Assembly (NCBI GenBank): GCA_905196835.1
Contig: CAJJWN010000001.1
Span: forward strand, 160,554-224,553
Origin: an uncultured Prevotella sp.
GTDB taxonomy: Bacteria > Bacteroidota > Bacteroidia > Bacteroidales > Bacteroidaceae
DNA length: 64,000 nt
Reading direction: 5' to 3'
The translations under genes and the position numbers were made by a program. The notes below the pieces were generated by a model that ran no database searches, had not been told where the DNA came from, and saw only the letters and a list, made by a program, of their open reading frames with translations. Below, piece by piece: positions 33,774 through 42,398 of the stretch (position 1 is the first letter of the stretch; each line of letters begins with the position of its first letter).

Positions 33774-34673
33774 TTATTGCTGTTCTTTCAGTGTGTCGAA
33801 AATGCTCATTATCTGCCTTAGCTCCTCTTCGTTGGCGAATGGGATGCTGATTTTTCCCTTGCCGCTTGCAGACAAGGTCATTTGTACAGGTTTCCTGAAC
33901 AATTCGGTCATGCGCTGTTTAAGTGCCGTAATCTCTTCCGGCATCTGTTGCTTTGAGGCAATTTTCTTCTTTCCGCTTACAATGTCCTCACCGTTTTTCA
34001 GTTTCTGTACCATTTCTTCCACCTTGCGTACAGAGTAGCCGTTCTTTTGTATTTCCTTGAACAGTTTTACTTGTAGCGACGGACTGTCAATTGCCAGCAA
34101 AGCGCGGGCATGTCCCATGTCTATTTCCTTATTTTGCAAGGCCATCTGTACTTGTGCCGGCAGTTTGAGCAGACGCAGGTAGTTAGCTATTGCCGTGCGG
34201 CTTTTGCCTACACGCTCCGAAACTTTTTCCTGAGTCATGCCTGTACTTGACAGCAAGTGTTCGTATGCCAAGGCGATTTCGATTGCGTTAAGGTCTTCGC
34301 GCTGTATGTTCTCGACGAGTGCCATTTCCATGACGTTCTCGTCCTTGATTGTGCGTATGTATGCCGGAATGGCCGTAAGCCCGGCGAGTTGCGACGCCCT
34401 CCAGCGGCGTTCACCGGCTATTATCTGAAACCGGTCTTCGTCAACCTGGCGCAGTGTGATAGGCTGTATTATGCCTATCTCACGTATGCTGTTTGCCAGT
34501 TCCTGCAAGGCAGTCTCGTCAAATTCCCTGCGAGGCTGGTTGGGGTTGGCTTCTATTTGGCTTAACGGTATCTCGTTTATCGTCGAACTGCCTTGGGGAC
34601 GCACGTCATCGGTTGAAATGAGCGCGTCGAGCCCGCGGCCTAATGCGTTGCCGTATCTTTTCTTTACTGCCAT
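33774..34673 (-). CDS. parB: ParB family chromosome partition protein
   Basis: 299 aa. N-terminal peptide GNALGRGLDALIST that contacts ParA, then the ParB domain with the CTPase motif GERRWRAS and LVENIQREDLNAIEIA, an HTH (TQEKVSERVGKSRTAIANYL) and a C-terminal dimerisation domain. ParB loads at parS and spreads as a CTP-dependent clamp. No clear parS site was seen in this window. It lies 111 nt downstream of parA. Confidence 0.96.
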   Translation of the reverse strand: MAVKKRYGNALGRGLDALISTDDVRPQGSSTINEIPLSQIEANPNQPRREFDETALQELANSIREIGIIQPITLRQVDEDRFQIIAGERRWRASQLAGLTAIPAYIRTIKDENVMEMALVENIQREDLNAIEIALAYEHLLSSTGMTQEKVSERVGKSRTAIANYLRLLKLPAQVQMALQNKEIDMGHARALLAIDSPSLQVKLFKEIQKNGYSVRKVEEMVQKLKNGEDIVSGKKKIASKQQMPEEITALKQRMTELFRKPVQMTLSASGKGKISIPFANEEELRQIMSIFDTLKEQQ

Positions 34674-34784
34674 TTTATTTGTATGGTTTTACGGTTGTCA
34701 TGGTTTTGCGGTCATACGGTATGCCGTTGCTTCTTTGGCGTTTCGCCTTTCAATAACATATACTTATAACCTTGCCGTACAACC

Positions 34785-35552
34785 TTAATTTTTGTTTATT
34801 ATTTCCTTTGCCAGCGCAAGGTGGTTTTTGCTGCCAGTAGAGTCTGCGTCATAGAGAATTACTGGCAGTCCGTGACTTGGCGATTCGCTCAGCTTTACGT
34901 TGCGCTGTATTACCGTCTTGAAGACAAGTTCCTGGAAGTGTCGTTTCACTTCGTCGTATATCTGGTTTGCCAGCTTGAGGCGGCTGTCGTACATAGTCAA
35001 CAGGAATCCTTCAATTTCCAGTTTCGGGTTGAGTTTGCTTTTTATTATTTTAATAGTGTTCAGCAGTTTGCTGATGCCCTCAAGGGCAAAGTATTCACAC
35101 TGTACAGGGATGATTACAGAGTTTGCCGCCGTGAGCGCGTTGACTGTGATGAGGCCGAGCGACGGCGAGCAGTCTATTAGTATGTAGTCGTAGTCGTTGC
35201 GTATGGGCGCAAGCAAGTTTTTTATCACTTGCTCCCTGTGCTCGATGTTAAGCATCTCTATTTCCGCACCGACAAGGTCTATGTGGCTCGGTATAATGTC
35301 GAGGCCGTCGATGTCGGTAGTGTAGACGGCATCATGCACGTCTGCCCCGTCGATAATACATTCATATAAAGTACAGTCAATGTCTTTCGTGTTGACGCCA
35401 AGGCCGCTTGACGCGTTGGCCTGTGGGTCGGCATCGATTACCAGAACCTTCTTTTCCAATGTGGCGAGTGAGGCAGCCAAGTTGATAGTCGTGGTGGTTT
35501 TGCCCACTCCGCCCTTTTGGTTTGCTAATGCGATAATTTTTCCCATTTTCAT
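34785..35552 (-). CDS. parA: ParA family partition ATPase
   Basis: 255 aa. Deviant Walker A KGGVGKTTT at the N-terminus, the Walker A' region VLVIDADPQANASSGLG and Walker B YILIDCSPSLGLITVN are intact. It drives chromosome segregation with ParB on the nucleoid. First gene of the operon; a promoter box lies about 120 nt upstream. The start may be ATG 35552 or the in-frame ATG two codons later. Confidence 0.96.
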   Translation of the reverse strand: MKMGKIIALANQKGGVGKTTTTINLAASLATLEKKVLVIDADPQANASSGLGVNTKDIDCTLYECIIDGADVHDAVYTTDIDGLDIIPSHIDLVGAEIEMLNIEHREQVIKNLLAPIRNDYDYILIDCSPSLGLITVNALTAANSVIIPVQCEYFALEGISKLLNTIKIIKSKLNPKLEIEGFLLTMYDSRLKLANQIYDEVKRHFQELVFKTVIQRNVKLSESPSHGLPVILYDADSTGSKNHLALAKEIINKN

Positions 35553-35672
35553 TGTAAGTTAGTTGACAAGTCATGAGCAAAAAGTAACAAGGTTGGCGTT
35601 GCCTTCTTTGTATGTAAGGCAAATCCGCTTGCCTGCTTGTTTCTTGTCTACTTGTCCACCTGAAATTATTTT

Positions 35673-35681
35673 GCAAAAGTA
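35673..35681 (-). promoter_or_regulatory. Promoter -7 box for the parA operon
   Basis: TACTTTTGC on the minus strand; leader about 115 nt. It is divergent from the surE promoter 42 nt away. Confidence 0.65.
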
Positions 35682-35722
35682 CATATTTTATGTGAGAAAT
35701 AGCTGATTTAAACCTTTTTTCG

Positions 35723-35730
35723 TACTTTTG
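35723..35730 (+). promoter_or_regulatory. Promoter -7 box for surE
   Basis: TACTTTTG, about 24 nt upstream of the surE ATG. Confidence 0.65.
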
Positions 35731-35753
35731 TAGGCGAAAGAAAATGATTTTTA

Positions 35754-36530
35754 ATGAAAACGATGAGACCGTTAATACTTATTTCCAATGATGACGGCTA
35801 TCATGCCAAGGGCATCAATTCGCTTATAGACATGGTTTCTGATTTCGGCGACATCCTCGTATGCGCCCCCGAGTCTGCCCGTTCGGGTTTTTCAACCGCT
35901 TTTTCAGCCACTACTCCCTTACGTTTGAAATTACGCCGCGAGCGTGAAGGTATGCAGATGTGGTCGTGTAACGGCACGCCTGTCGATTGTGTAAAACTTG
36001 CCCTTAGCGAGCTTTGCAACGGGCGTAAGCCCGACTTGGTAATAGGCGGCATCAACCACGGTGACAACGCTTCGGTCAACTCCCATTATTCAGGTACGAT
36101 GGGAGTGGTGCGCGAAGGGTGTATGAAATATATCCCGTCGGTGGCATTCTCACTTTGCGACCATGACGACAATGCCGATTTTGAACCGTTGAGAAAATAC
36201 GTAAAAGCCATCGTGTCAGGCGTTTTGCGCGATGGACTGCCTAAGGGCGTATGCTTGAACGTAAATTTTCCGTTGCAAAAAGAGTTTAAAGGTGTGAAAG
36301 TCTGCCGAATGGCCGGTGGGACATGGGGCAACGAGGTTGTTCGCGCACATCACCCACGGGGCTATGATTACTTCTGGCTTGTGGGCGAGTACACCAACGA
36401 CGAGCCTGAAGCTGACGACACTGACAACTGGGCTTTGCGCCATGGCTACGTGGCGATAACGCCTACAACGATAGACGTTACGGCTTATGGAATGGCAGAA
36501 AGAATAGAGAGGTTAATCCATAACTCATAA
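35754..36530 (+). CDS. surE: 5'/3'-nucleotidase SurE
   Basis: 258 aa. The SurE metal-binding motif SNDDGYHAKGI is near residue 12, followed by CAPESARSGFSTAFSATTPL and NGTPVDCVKLAL and the family GGINHGDNASVNSHYSGTMG. SurE removes phosphate from nucleoside monophosphates in stationary phase. It is divergent from parA and followed by lpxB with 163 nt between; that gap holds an AT-rich inverted repeat. Confidence 0.95.
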   Translation: MKTMRPLILISNDDGYHAKGINSLIDMVSDFGDILVCAPESARSGFSTAFSATTPLRLKLRREREGMQMWSCNGTPVDCVKLALSELCNGRKPDLVIGGINHGDNASVNSHYSGTMGVVREGCMKYIPSVAFSLCDHDDNADFEPLRKYVKAIVSGVLRDGLPKGVCLNVNFPLQKEFKGVKVCRMAGGTWGNEVVRAHHPRGYDYFWLVGEYTNDEPEADDTDNWALRHGYVAITPTTIDVTAYGMAERIERLIHNS

Positions 36531-36541
36531 TATTAAATACC

Positions 36542-36657
36542 TAATTCATAATTCTTAATACATAATTGGCTTACAGCAATAGTCTCATTGCGCAATAGCC
36601 GCATTGCTATAAAATGGCTTTGACAAGCCTGCCAATTATGAATTATGAATTATGAAC
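36542..36657. repeat. Long AT-rich inverted repeat L7 (ATTCATA words)
   Basis: Arms 36542-36570 and 36631-36657, made of AATTCATA-like words and ending in AATTGGC/GCCAATT. A CATTGCGCAATAGCCGCATTG segment fills part of the loop. It lies between surE and lpxB. Confidence 0.75.
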
Positions 36658-36693
36658 TGAAAAGTCAGCGTAAGCTAATTATGAATTAAAATA

Positions 36694-37848
36694 ATGAAGT
36701 ATTATCTTATAGTTGGTGAAGCAAGCGGCGACCTGCACGCTTCGCGCCTTATGCGCTCGTTGCGGCGGATTGACGGCGAGGCCGATTTCCGCTTTTTCGG
36801 CGGCGATTTGATGTCCGCCGTGGGCGGAACGCGTGTAAAACATTACCGCGAACTTGCTTACATGGGCTTCGTCCCGGTGTTGTTGCACTTGCGGACTATC
36901 TTCAAGAACATGGCTGTTTGCAAGCGCGACATAGTCGAATGGCAGCCTGACGTGGTGATACTCGTTGATTATCCGGGCTTCAACCTCGACATAGCGAAGT
37001 TTCTGCACGCCAACACCTCAATACCCGTTTATTATTACATCTCGCCGAAAATCTGGGCATGGAAGGAGTACAGGATAAAAAACATCAAGCGCGACGTAAG
37101 TGAGATGTTCTCCATCCTGCCGTTCGAAGTGCAGTTTTACGAGGGCAAACACCATTTCCCTATTCACTATGTAGGCAACCCTACGGCAGACGAAGTGACC
37201 GAGTTTTTGGCTTATTACACCGAAACTTTTGACGATTTTTGTCGCAAGAACGGATTTTCCACAGACAAACCGCTCATCGCCTTGTTGGCAGGCAGCCGCC
37301 GACAGGAAATAAAGGACAACCTCCCGGCCATGCTCGAGGCGGCATCGCATTATGCCGGAAAGTACCAGTTGGTAGTGGCCGGTGCGCCTTCAATACCGCA
37401 TGAGTATTACGACAAGTTCATTGCAGGGCACGACGTGAGCGTAGTGTACGACCAGACGTATCCCCTGCTCGCACATTCTACCGCCGCACTCGTCACCAGC
37501 GGCACGGCTACATTAGAAACCGCGCTGTTCGGTGTGCCGCAGGTGGTGTGCTACGAGACGCCCATCCCAAAGGTCATCGCCTTCCTGCGCAAGCACCTAA
37601 TCAAGGTGCGTTACATCTCGCTTGTCAACCTCATAGCCGACCGCGAGGTGGTAACGGAGCTTGTGGCCGACACGTTTTCGGTTGAGAATATCGCCAATGA
37701 ATTAGGCAAACTGCTGCCCGGCTCGACGGAACGCACGGCCATGCTTGACGGCTACGCCGAAGTGAAACGCCGCCTCGGGAAGAAAAACGCGCCCGACAAT
37801 GCGGCGGAAATAATGCTAAGACTTCTAAAAAAAGAAAGTAAAGGATAA
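36694..37848 (+). CDS. lpxB: Lipid-A-disaccharide synthase
   Basis: 384 aa, normal for the GT19 enzyme. Motifs: LIVGEASGDLHASRLM at the start, FGGDLMSAVGG, LVDYPGFNLDIAKFL, YYISPKIWAWKEYRIK, FHHFPIHYVGNP-like text (KHHFPIHYVGNPTADE), LLAGSRRQEIKDNL, and SGTATLETALFGVPQVVCY. LpxB joins UDP-diacylglucosamine and lipid X at the inner-membrane face during lipid A synthesis. It is followed by an intrinsic terminator. Confidence 0.96.
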   Translation: MKYYLIVGEASGDLHASRLMRSLRRIDGEADFRFFGGDLMSAVGGTRVKHYRELAYMGFVPVLLHLRTIFKNMAVCKRDIVEWQPDVVILVDYPGFNLDIAKFLHANTSIPVYYYISPKIWAWKEYRIKNIKRDVSEMFSILPFEVQFYEGKHHFPIHYVGNPTADEVTEFLAYYTETFDDFCRKNGFSTDKPLIALLAGSRRQEIKDNLPAMLEAASHYAGKYQLVVAGAPSIPHEYYDKFIAGHDVSVVYDQTYPLLAHSTAALVTSGTATLETALFGVPQVVCYETPIPKVIAFLRKHLIKVRYISLVNLIADREVVTELVADTFSVENIANELGKLLPGSTERTAMLDGYAEVKRRLGKKNAPDNAAEIMLRLLKKESKG

Positions 37849-37882
37849 TTCCCGACATATTTATAAGCCGTTGAAAAGCATG

Positions 37883-37921
37883 GAAAATGCCGTCCAAACA
37901 AAGCGTTTGGACGGCATTTTC
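37883..37921 (+). terminator. Intrinsic terminator of lpxB
   Basis: Perfect 17-bp stem (37883-37899 with 37905-37921), 5-nt loop. The stem core CCGTCCAAAC recurs in another hairpin at 52450-52478. Confidence 0.8.
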
Positions 37922-37950
37922 ATATTGCATAAACCGTTATCCTACGCGAG

Positions 37951-38128
37951 TTCGGTATAACTTCTATTTTTCGCAAACAGCGAAAAAACCCTTTGTAGGG
38001 ACATAATTCATTATGTCCGTACGCCGCGAAGAGGCGTATTATCAAAGCGCAGCACAATAAAAACGTTCTTTCAGAACGTGCGGACATAATGAATTATGTC
38101 CCTACAAAAGATGGTTTCTTATACCGAA
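37951..38128. mobile_element. MITE-like inverted-repeat element
   Basis: 178-bp palindromic element: end arms TTCGGTATAA/TTATACCGAA, then inner 27-bp arms (about 37993-38019 and 38080-38106) that each carry the smaller palindrome GGACATAAT..ATTATGTCC. No coding sequence. It sits between lpxB and the convergent hydrolase gene. No flanking direct repeat was recognised. Confidence 0.65.
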
Positions 38129-38185
38129 CAGACGTTTATCCTGTGCATGAAACGTCACCTCTTCTATGACGGCGGCATGGCAATT

Positions 38186-39244
38186 TTATTTCAGATACTC
38201 ACGGTAAAACGCCTCGATGTCGTCAAACGGTATTTTCTCCAAGTTGTCATAAAGGTCGGTATGGCTTGCGCCGGGCACAATGAGCAGCTTCTTGTTGTCG
38301 CCCGTCAGCCGCTTGAAGGTGTCCTCACCCATGTATCTTGAGTGCGCCTTCTCGCCGTGCAATATCATGACCGCACTGCGTATTTCGTTGCAGTAAGCCA
38401 TGATGGGCATGTTGATGAACGGCAGCGACGACGTAGTGTTCCATCCATCGTTTGAGTTGAGCGAGCGTTTGTGGTAGCCGCGCTTGGTCTTGTAATACGC
38501 GTGGTAGTCCTTTACGAACTGCGGAGCGTCGGCAGGCAGAGGGTCAACCACGCCTCCGGCGCGCGCGTAAGAGCCGCCCAGGTAGTCCTCCGTGCGCTGG
38601 GCGTTGAGCTTGCGGCGCATTTCATAGCGCGCGTCGGCGTTGTCGTTGGCATCGAAATAGCCGTTGGCTGTGCAGCGGCTGATGTCGTACATGGTCGATG
38701 CCACGGTTGCCTTAATGCGCGTGTCGTTGGCCTCGGCGTTGACGGCAAAGCCTCCGAAACCGCAGATGCCGAGTATTCCGATGCGTTCGGGGGCAACGTC
38801 AGGGCGCGTAGAAAGGTAGTCTACGGCAGCTGAAAAGTCCTCGGTGTTGATGTCGGGCGAGGCCACGTAGCGCGGCGTGCCTCCGCTTTCGCCTGTGAAC
38901 GAGGGGTCGAAGGCCAGCGTGATGAAGCCCCGCTCGGCCAGCGTCTGCGCGTAAAGGCCCGATGCCTGCTCCTTCACCGCCCCGAACGGGCCGCTCACTG
39001 CGATGGCGGCCAGCTGTCCAGTGGCATCCTTCGGGGTGTAAAGGTCGGCGGCGAGGGTCACGCCGTAGCGGTTGTGGAAGGTTACTTTCACGTGGTTCAC
39101 TTTGTCGCTCTTAGGGAAAGTCTTGTCCCATTCCTGCGTAAGGTTAAGTTTTTCGTCTGTCATTTCCGTCTGATTTGAAGTTTGTGCAACCGCCGTTGCC
39201 GTCATGGCGAGCAGCGCGGCTGCGATTATTGTCCTTATTTTCAT
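38186..39244 (-). CDS. Alpha/beta hydrolase, secreted, with Cys at the nucleophile site
   Basis: 352 aa. Signal peptide from ATG 39244 (MKIRTIIAAALLAMTATAVA). Fold landmarks: VKVTFHNRYGVTLAADLYTP, SGPFGAVKEQASG, FITLAFDPSFTGESGG, and the nucleophile elbow GILGICGFGG, where Cys161 occupies the place usually held by Ser. The late HGEKAHSRY and the His in PGASHTDLYD could complete the triad. It resembles the YcjY/dienelactone-hydrolase-like group. Substrate unknown; probably periplasmic. A promoter box lies about 45 nt upstream. Confidence 0.82.
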   Translation of the reverse strand: MKIRTIIAAALLAMTATAVAQTSNQTEMTDEKLNLTQEWDKTFPKSDKVNHVKVTFHNRYGVTLAADLYTPKDATGQLAAIAVSGPFGAVKEQASGLYAQTLAERGFITLAFDPSFTGESGGTPRYVASPDINTEDFSAAVDYLSTRPDVAPERIGILGICGFGGFAVNAEANDTRIKATVASTMYDISRCTANGYFDANDNADARYEMRRKLNAQRTEDYLGGSYARAGGVVDPLPADAPQFVKDYHAYYKTKRGYHKRSLNSNDGWNTTSSLPFINMPIMAYCNEIRSAVMILHGEKAHSRYMGEDTFKRLTGDNKKLLIVPGASHTDLYDNLEKIPFDDIEAFYREYLK

Positions 39245-39288
39245 AATGTAATGTATTGCTGACAAAAGTTCTTTCCGTTTTGTCCGAT

Positions 39289-39297
39289 GCAAAGATA
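39289..39297 (-). promoter_or_regulatory. Promoter -7 box for the hydrolase
   Basis: TATCTTTGC on the minus strand. From here to 39448 nothing gene-like is seen. Confidence 0.65.
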
Positions 39298-39448
39298 GCT
39301 ACACATTTCGAAGACGGATGTAGACGGTTGAGGGTTAAAACAACCACTTTTACTGATTTTATTTCCGCCATTTGACAATACGGCAAACATCAGGTAAAGG
39401 CGTTACAGACTGCATGTTGTGGAGCAGCCTGCAATGCCTCTGTAAGTG

Positions 39449-39557
39449 CCTGACAATCAACGGGGTTACAAAAGGCCGCCTTTTAGCGTGTAAAAGACGG
39501 CCTTTCAGGCTGCAAAACACGGCCTTTTAGAATGCAAAAGGCCGTCGATTGGAAAAC
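39449..39557. repeat. 22-bp unit array R8 plus companion motif
   Basis: Companion motif TGACAATCAACGGGGTTAC at 39451-39469 runs directly into units at 39470, 39492, 39514 and 39536. Units 1-2 and 3-4 are largely complementary. Confidence 0.85.
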
Positions 39558-39617
39558 GCGCGGCGGCGTTGGCACAGATTTTCGCTGCTTGTCGGGCGTT
39601 ATTTCACGCTTTAGCAT

Positions 39618-39626
39618 TATCTTTGC
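39618..39626 (+). promoter_or_regulatory. Promoter -7 box for the SMR gene
   Basis: TATCTTTGC, leader about 33 nt before ATG 39664. Confidence 0.7.
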
Positions 39627-39663
39627 ACGGTACTTTCAACCCTTATTTTACATTTGTCAAGCA

Positions 39664-39987
39664 ATGAACTGGATAATACTTATCGTGGCGGGGCTGTTCG
39701 AGACGGGCTTCGCCGCGTGCCTCGGCAAGATGAAGGAGACGGCCGGCGCGGAGCATTGGGCGTGGTTCGCGGGCTTCATAGTGTGCCTGCTGTTAAGCAT
39801 GGTGCTGCTTGCAAGGGCGGTGCACACCATCCCCATTGGCACGGCTTACCCCGTATGGACGGGCATAGGGGCGGTGGGTACGGTCGTGGTCGGCATCATA
39901 TTCTTCAAAGAACCGGCTACGTTCTGGCGGCTGTTCTTCATCACTACGCTCATAGCTTCTATCGTAGGACTGAAGATGTCGCATTGA
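39664..39987 (+). CDS. sugE: Small multidrug resistance protein, SugE/Gdx type
   Basis: 107 aa with four transmembrane helices: MNWIILIVAGLFETGFAACL, then WAWFAGFIVCLLLSMVLLAR, AVHTIPIGTAYPVWTGIGAV and RLFFITTLIASIVGLKM. The conserved membrane Glu13 and the TAYPVWTGIGAVG signature fit the SugE/Gdx subgroup, which exports guanidinium or quaternary ammonium ions by proton exchange. It acts as a dimer in the inner membrane. No guanidine riboswitch motif was found in the short leader. An inverted repeat follows the stop. Confidence 0.88.
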   Translation: MNWIILIVAGLFETGFAACLGKMKETAGAEHWAWFAGFIVCLLLSMVLLARAVHTIPIGTAYPVWTGIGAVGTVVVGIIFFKEPATFWRLFFITTLIASIVGLKMSH

Positions 39988-39990
39988 ATT

Positions 39991-40075
39991 AAGTGAAAAA
40001 ATAAAAACGAAAAGTGAAAAATCCACGACTTCTTAGCCAATGGATTTTTCACTTTTCGTTTTTATCTTTTCACTT
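39991..40075. repeat. Long inverted repeat L8 built of AAGTGAAAA words
   Basis: 35-bp arms at 39991-40025 and 40041-40075 with one mismatch and a 15-nt loop. It lies between convergent sugE and the DUF362 gene. Confidence 0.9.
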
Positions 40076-40081
40076 TCAGGC

Positions 40082-41182
40082 TTATTGCCTGACAAAGGGC
40101 TTCAGCCCCTTGACGGCCTCGGCTGCCGTAATGCGGCGTCCGCCGTTGTCAAGGTCGATGAGTATGTAGCGGTCGTTGCCCATGCCAAGCTCCTTCATGT
40201 ACGACAGTTGGCGCAGGCCGTGGCGCGTCTCTATGCGTTCAACGATGTCGTGATGCTCGGCTTCGGTCATGGCATAGATAAGGTCTATGCACGCTTGGTC
40301 GAGCGCGAGGATGTCGGTTGACGACAGGATGCCCACGTTCGGCGTTACCACGGGCGCGGCATTGACGCCCTCGCAGTCGCAAGACACCGACATGTTGCGC
40401 ATCACGTTGACGTATGTAATGTGCTTGCCGAAGTGGTCGATGACCGACTTTGTGGACTCGGTCATGCGCTCCATAAACTCCTCTTTGGCAATGTCCCACT
40501 GGTTGCTCTGTCCCGGCGTGGTGTGAATCCATGCCTTGCCGATGCGTCCGTCGGCACAGCCTATGCCAATGTTCTTGTTGCTTCCGCCGAAGCCTCCCTG
40601 CGTATGGCCTTTGAAGTGGGTCAATACTACAAGTGAGTTATAGTTCTTCAGGTGGCTGCCTACCGACATTTTCTTGAACCACTTGCCGCCGACGACGGGC
40701 AGGGTGGTGGTGTCTTCCTCGTCGATGATGTCAACGGGGCAGAACGTCCAGCCGTTCACCTTGAGCGTCTTGCGGTGCTGCTCGGTGGTGTATCGGTCGC
40801 CGGTGTAGTAGGTGTTGGTCTCGATGATGTTGGCCGCGGGCAGGTCTTTCTGCATCAGGGTCTTCACCCAAGCCGACGGAATGATGTTGGGGCCGTTCTG
40901 TTCTCCCGTGTGCAGTTTCACGGCTGTGCGCCCTTCGATGTTGGCGCAGACTTGTTCGTAAGCCTTGATGAGACCCTCGGGACTAAGGTTTCGCGTGAAA
41001 TAAACGATTGACTCGTTGCCCTTGCGCTGCTCGTATGGCACGTATTTGTTGCCGTCCTTGCCCGGAACGGGTGCCTGGCTGGCCTGCTCCTGCTTGCTCT
41101 CCTGCGCCATTCCGCAGCTTGGCATGATGCCGCAACAGAGTAATGTCATCAGCATCGGTTTAAAAAAATTCCTGATTTTCAT
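40082..41182 (-). CDS. DUF362 domain lipoprotein
   Basis: 366 aa. Signal peptide with lipobox IMPSC (Cys23), then a DUF362 domain: AVKLHTGEQNGPNIIPSAWV, NTYYTGDRYTTEQH, VVLTHFKGHTQGGFGGSNKN, IGIGCADGRIGKAWIHT and CDCEGVNAAPVVTPNVGIL. DUF362 proteins are often iron-sulfur-associated; here the [4Fe-4S] cysteine clusters found in some members are not present, so the type is a stand-alone DUF362. The function is not known. It is exported, unlike many members. A promoter box lies about 65 nt upstream. Confidence 0.85.
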   Translation of the reverse strand: MKIRNFFKPMLMTLLCCGIMPSCGMAQESKQEQASQAPVPGKDGNKYVPYEQRKGNESIVYFTRNLSPEGLIKAYEQVCANIEGRTAVKLHTGEQNGPNIIPSAWVKTLMQKDLPAANIIETNTYYTGDRYTTEQHRKTLKVNGWTFCPVDIIDEEDTTTLPVVGGKWFKKMSVGSHLKNYNSLVVLTHFKGHTQGGFGGSNKNIGIGCADGRIGKAWIHTTPGQSNQWDIAKEEFMERMTESTKSVIDHFGKHITYVNVMRNMSVSCDCEGVNAAPVVTPNVGILSSTDILALDQACIDLIYAMTEAEHHDIVERIETRHGLRQLSYMKELGMGNDRYILIDLDNGGRRITAAEAVKGLKPFVRQ

Positions 41183-41247
41183 GTCCGTATTGTTTTTAGT
41201 TAGTGTCCGTATGGTTGTCAGTTATTGCGAAGACATAGTTTCACGAT

Positions 41248-41256
41248 GCAAAGATA
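41248..41256 (-). promoter_or_regulatory. Promoter -7 box for the DUF362 gene
   Basis: TATCTTTGC on the minus strand. Confidence 0.65.
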
Positions 41257-41410
41257 TGTCGTATTTTCGAGAATGTTTGTAAACAAATCAAGGCTTTGAC
41301 AACCAATTTTACTGATTTTGTCTGCACCCTGTTCGCGATGTTTTTATGGCTGTGGGAAATGTGCATGATTGCCGTAGAGGCGGAGTTTTGGCAATTATGA
41401 AGAAAGAAAA

Positions 41411-41444
41411 TGCCGTTGCCGGTAGGTTTGCCGGCAACGGCATG
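41411..41444 (-). terminator. Intrinsic terminator of cdsA
   Basis: 13-bp stem ATGCCGTTGCCGG/CCGGCAACGGCAT, followed on the minus strand by TTTCTTTCTT, 6 nt after the cdsA stop. Confidence 0.85.
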
Positions 41445-41449
41445 TATGC

Positions 41450-42301
41450 TTAGAACAGCGTCAGCGAGTACAGATAGACCACCGATGCAGGCATTGCCAT
41501 GAGCGAGGAGTCGAAGCGGTCGAGCATTCCGCCGTGGCCGGGCAGTATGTTGCCGCTGTCCTTTATGCCGAGCGTGCGCTTGAAAAGAGACTCTACGAGG
41601 TCGCCCCACGTGCCGAACACCACGACGACAAGTCCCAAGCCCATCCATTGCAGCACGGTAAGGCCTGTGTCGGAATTAAGTCCCGCCTCGTAGCTTCCTA
41701 TGAAATAAGCCACAACGAGCACGATTGCCGCGCCGCCGATGGAGCCCTCCCAGCTCTTGCCCGGCGATATTCGTGGAAACAGCTTGTGCTTGCCTAAAAG
41801 CGAACCGCAGCAGTATGCGCCCGTGTCGTTTGCCCAAAGGAAGATGAATACGCAAAGCGGTATGAGATAGTTGAAGGCTATGTCGCCGCTCTTTGTGGTG
41901 TTGAAGGCCAGCACATTTATGGTGGAGAAGGGCAGGGCGATGTACATCTGCCCGAGCATGGTGTACGCCCAGTCGTTGATGGCGTTCTCCGTCTTGGCGT
42001 AAAGCTCGCTGACGAAGAGGTAGACTAGCGTGAGCAGGTAGGGTATGAACACAGCTCCCGTGGGCACTACGCCGCTGCAAAAGCCGCCGACGGCCAAGAA
42101 GAAGTACACACCTGCCACGGTGCTGATGAGCGGGTTTACCTGTACGCCCTTCACTCTGTTCACAAGTCCGCAGTATTCCCATATCGTCAGGCCGGTAACC
42201 AAGGCGAAGAGAAACTCCATTTCAAATGGACCCATGAAGCAGACGACTATTGCCGTCACAAAAATAATGCCCGTAATGCTTCTTACAATGAGGTTTTTCA
42301 T
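41450..42301 (-). CDS. cdsA: Phosphatidate cytidylyltransferase
   Basis: 283 aa, polytopic inner-membrane protein with about seven to eight helices. The CdsA signature is at the C-terminus: SPGKSWEGSIGGAA, GDLVESLFKRTLGIKDSG and LPGHGGMLDRFDS. It makes CDP-diacylglycerol from phosphatidate and CTP, the precursor of all phospholipids. It is separated from ftsH by 97 nt that contain a word-built inverted repeat; the rsfS-ftsH-cdsA order is common in Bacteroidota. Confidence 0.95.
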   Translation of the reverse strand: MKNLIVRSITGIIFVTAIVVCFMGPFEMEFLFALVTGLTIWEYCGLVNRVKGVQVNPLISTVAGVYFFLAVGGFCSGVVPTGAVFIPYLLTLVYLFVSELYAKTENAINDWAYTMLGQMYIALPFSTINVLAFNTTKSGDIAFNYLIPLCVFIFLWANDTGAYCCGSLLGKHKLFPRISPGKSWEGSIGGAAIVLVVAYFIGSYEAGLNSDTGLTVLQWMGLGLVVVVFGTWGDLVESLFKRTLGIKDSGNILPGHGGMLDRFDSSLMAMPASVVYLYSLTLF

Positions 42302-42316
42302 ATCATAAGGTTTTAA

Positions 42317-42393
42317 GGTTTTGAGGTTTTACGGTTATAGGGCCGTTGCTTGTTTCTTACCGTAAAATCCTATAACCGTAAAACCTCAAAACC
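42317..42393. repeat. Long inverted repeat L9 built of AAGGTTTT words
   Basis: Perfect 25-bp arms at 42317-42341 and 42369-42393 (GGTTTTGAGGTTTTACGG words), between the ftsH stop and the cdsA start. Confidence 0.9.
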
Positions 42394-42398
42394 GCATG

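Noticed and set aside
33774..35700. A parS site near parAB
   Set aside because: No 16-bp palindrome like TGTTNCACGTGNAACA was seen in the window.
39627..39663. Guanidine riboswitch upstream of sugE
   Set aside because: The leader is only about 37 nt and shows no paired ACGR loops or ykkC-like core.
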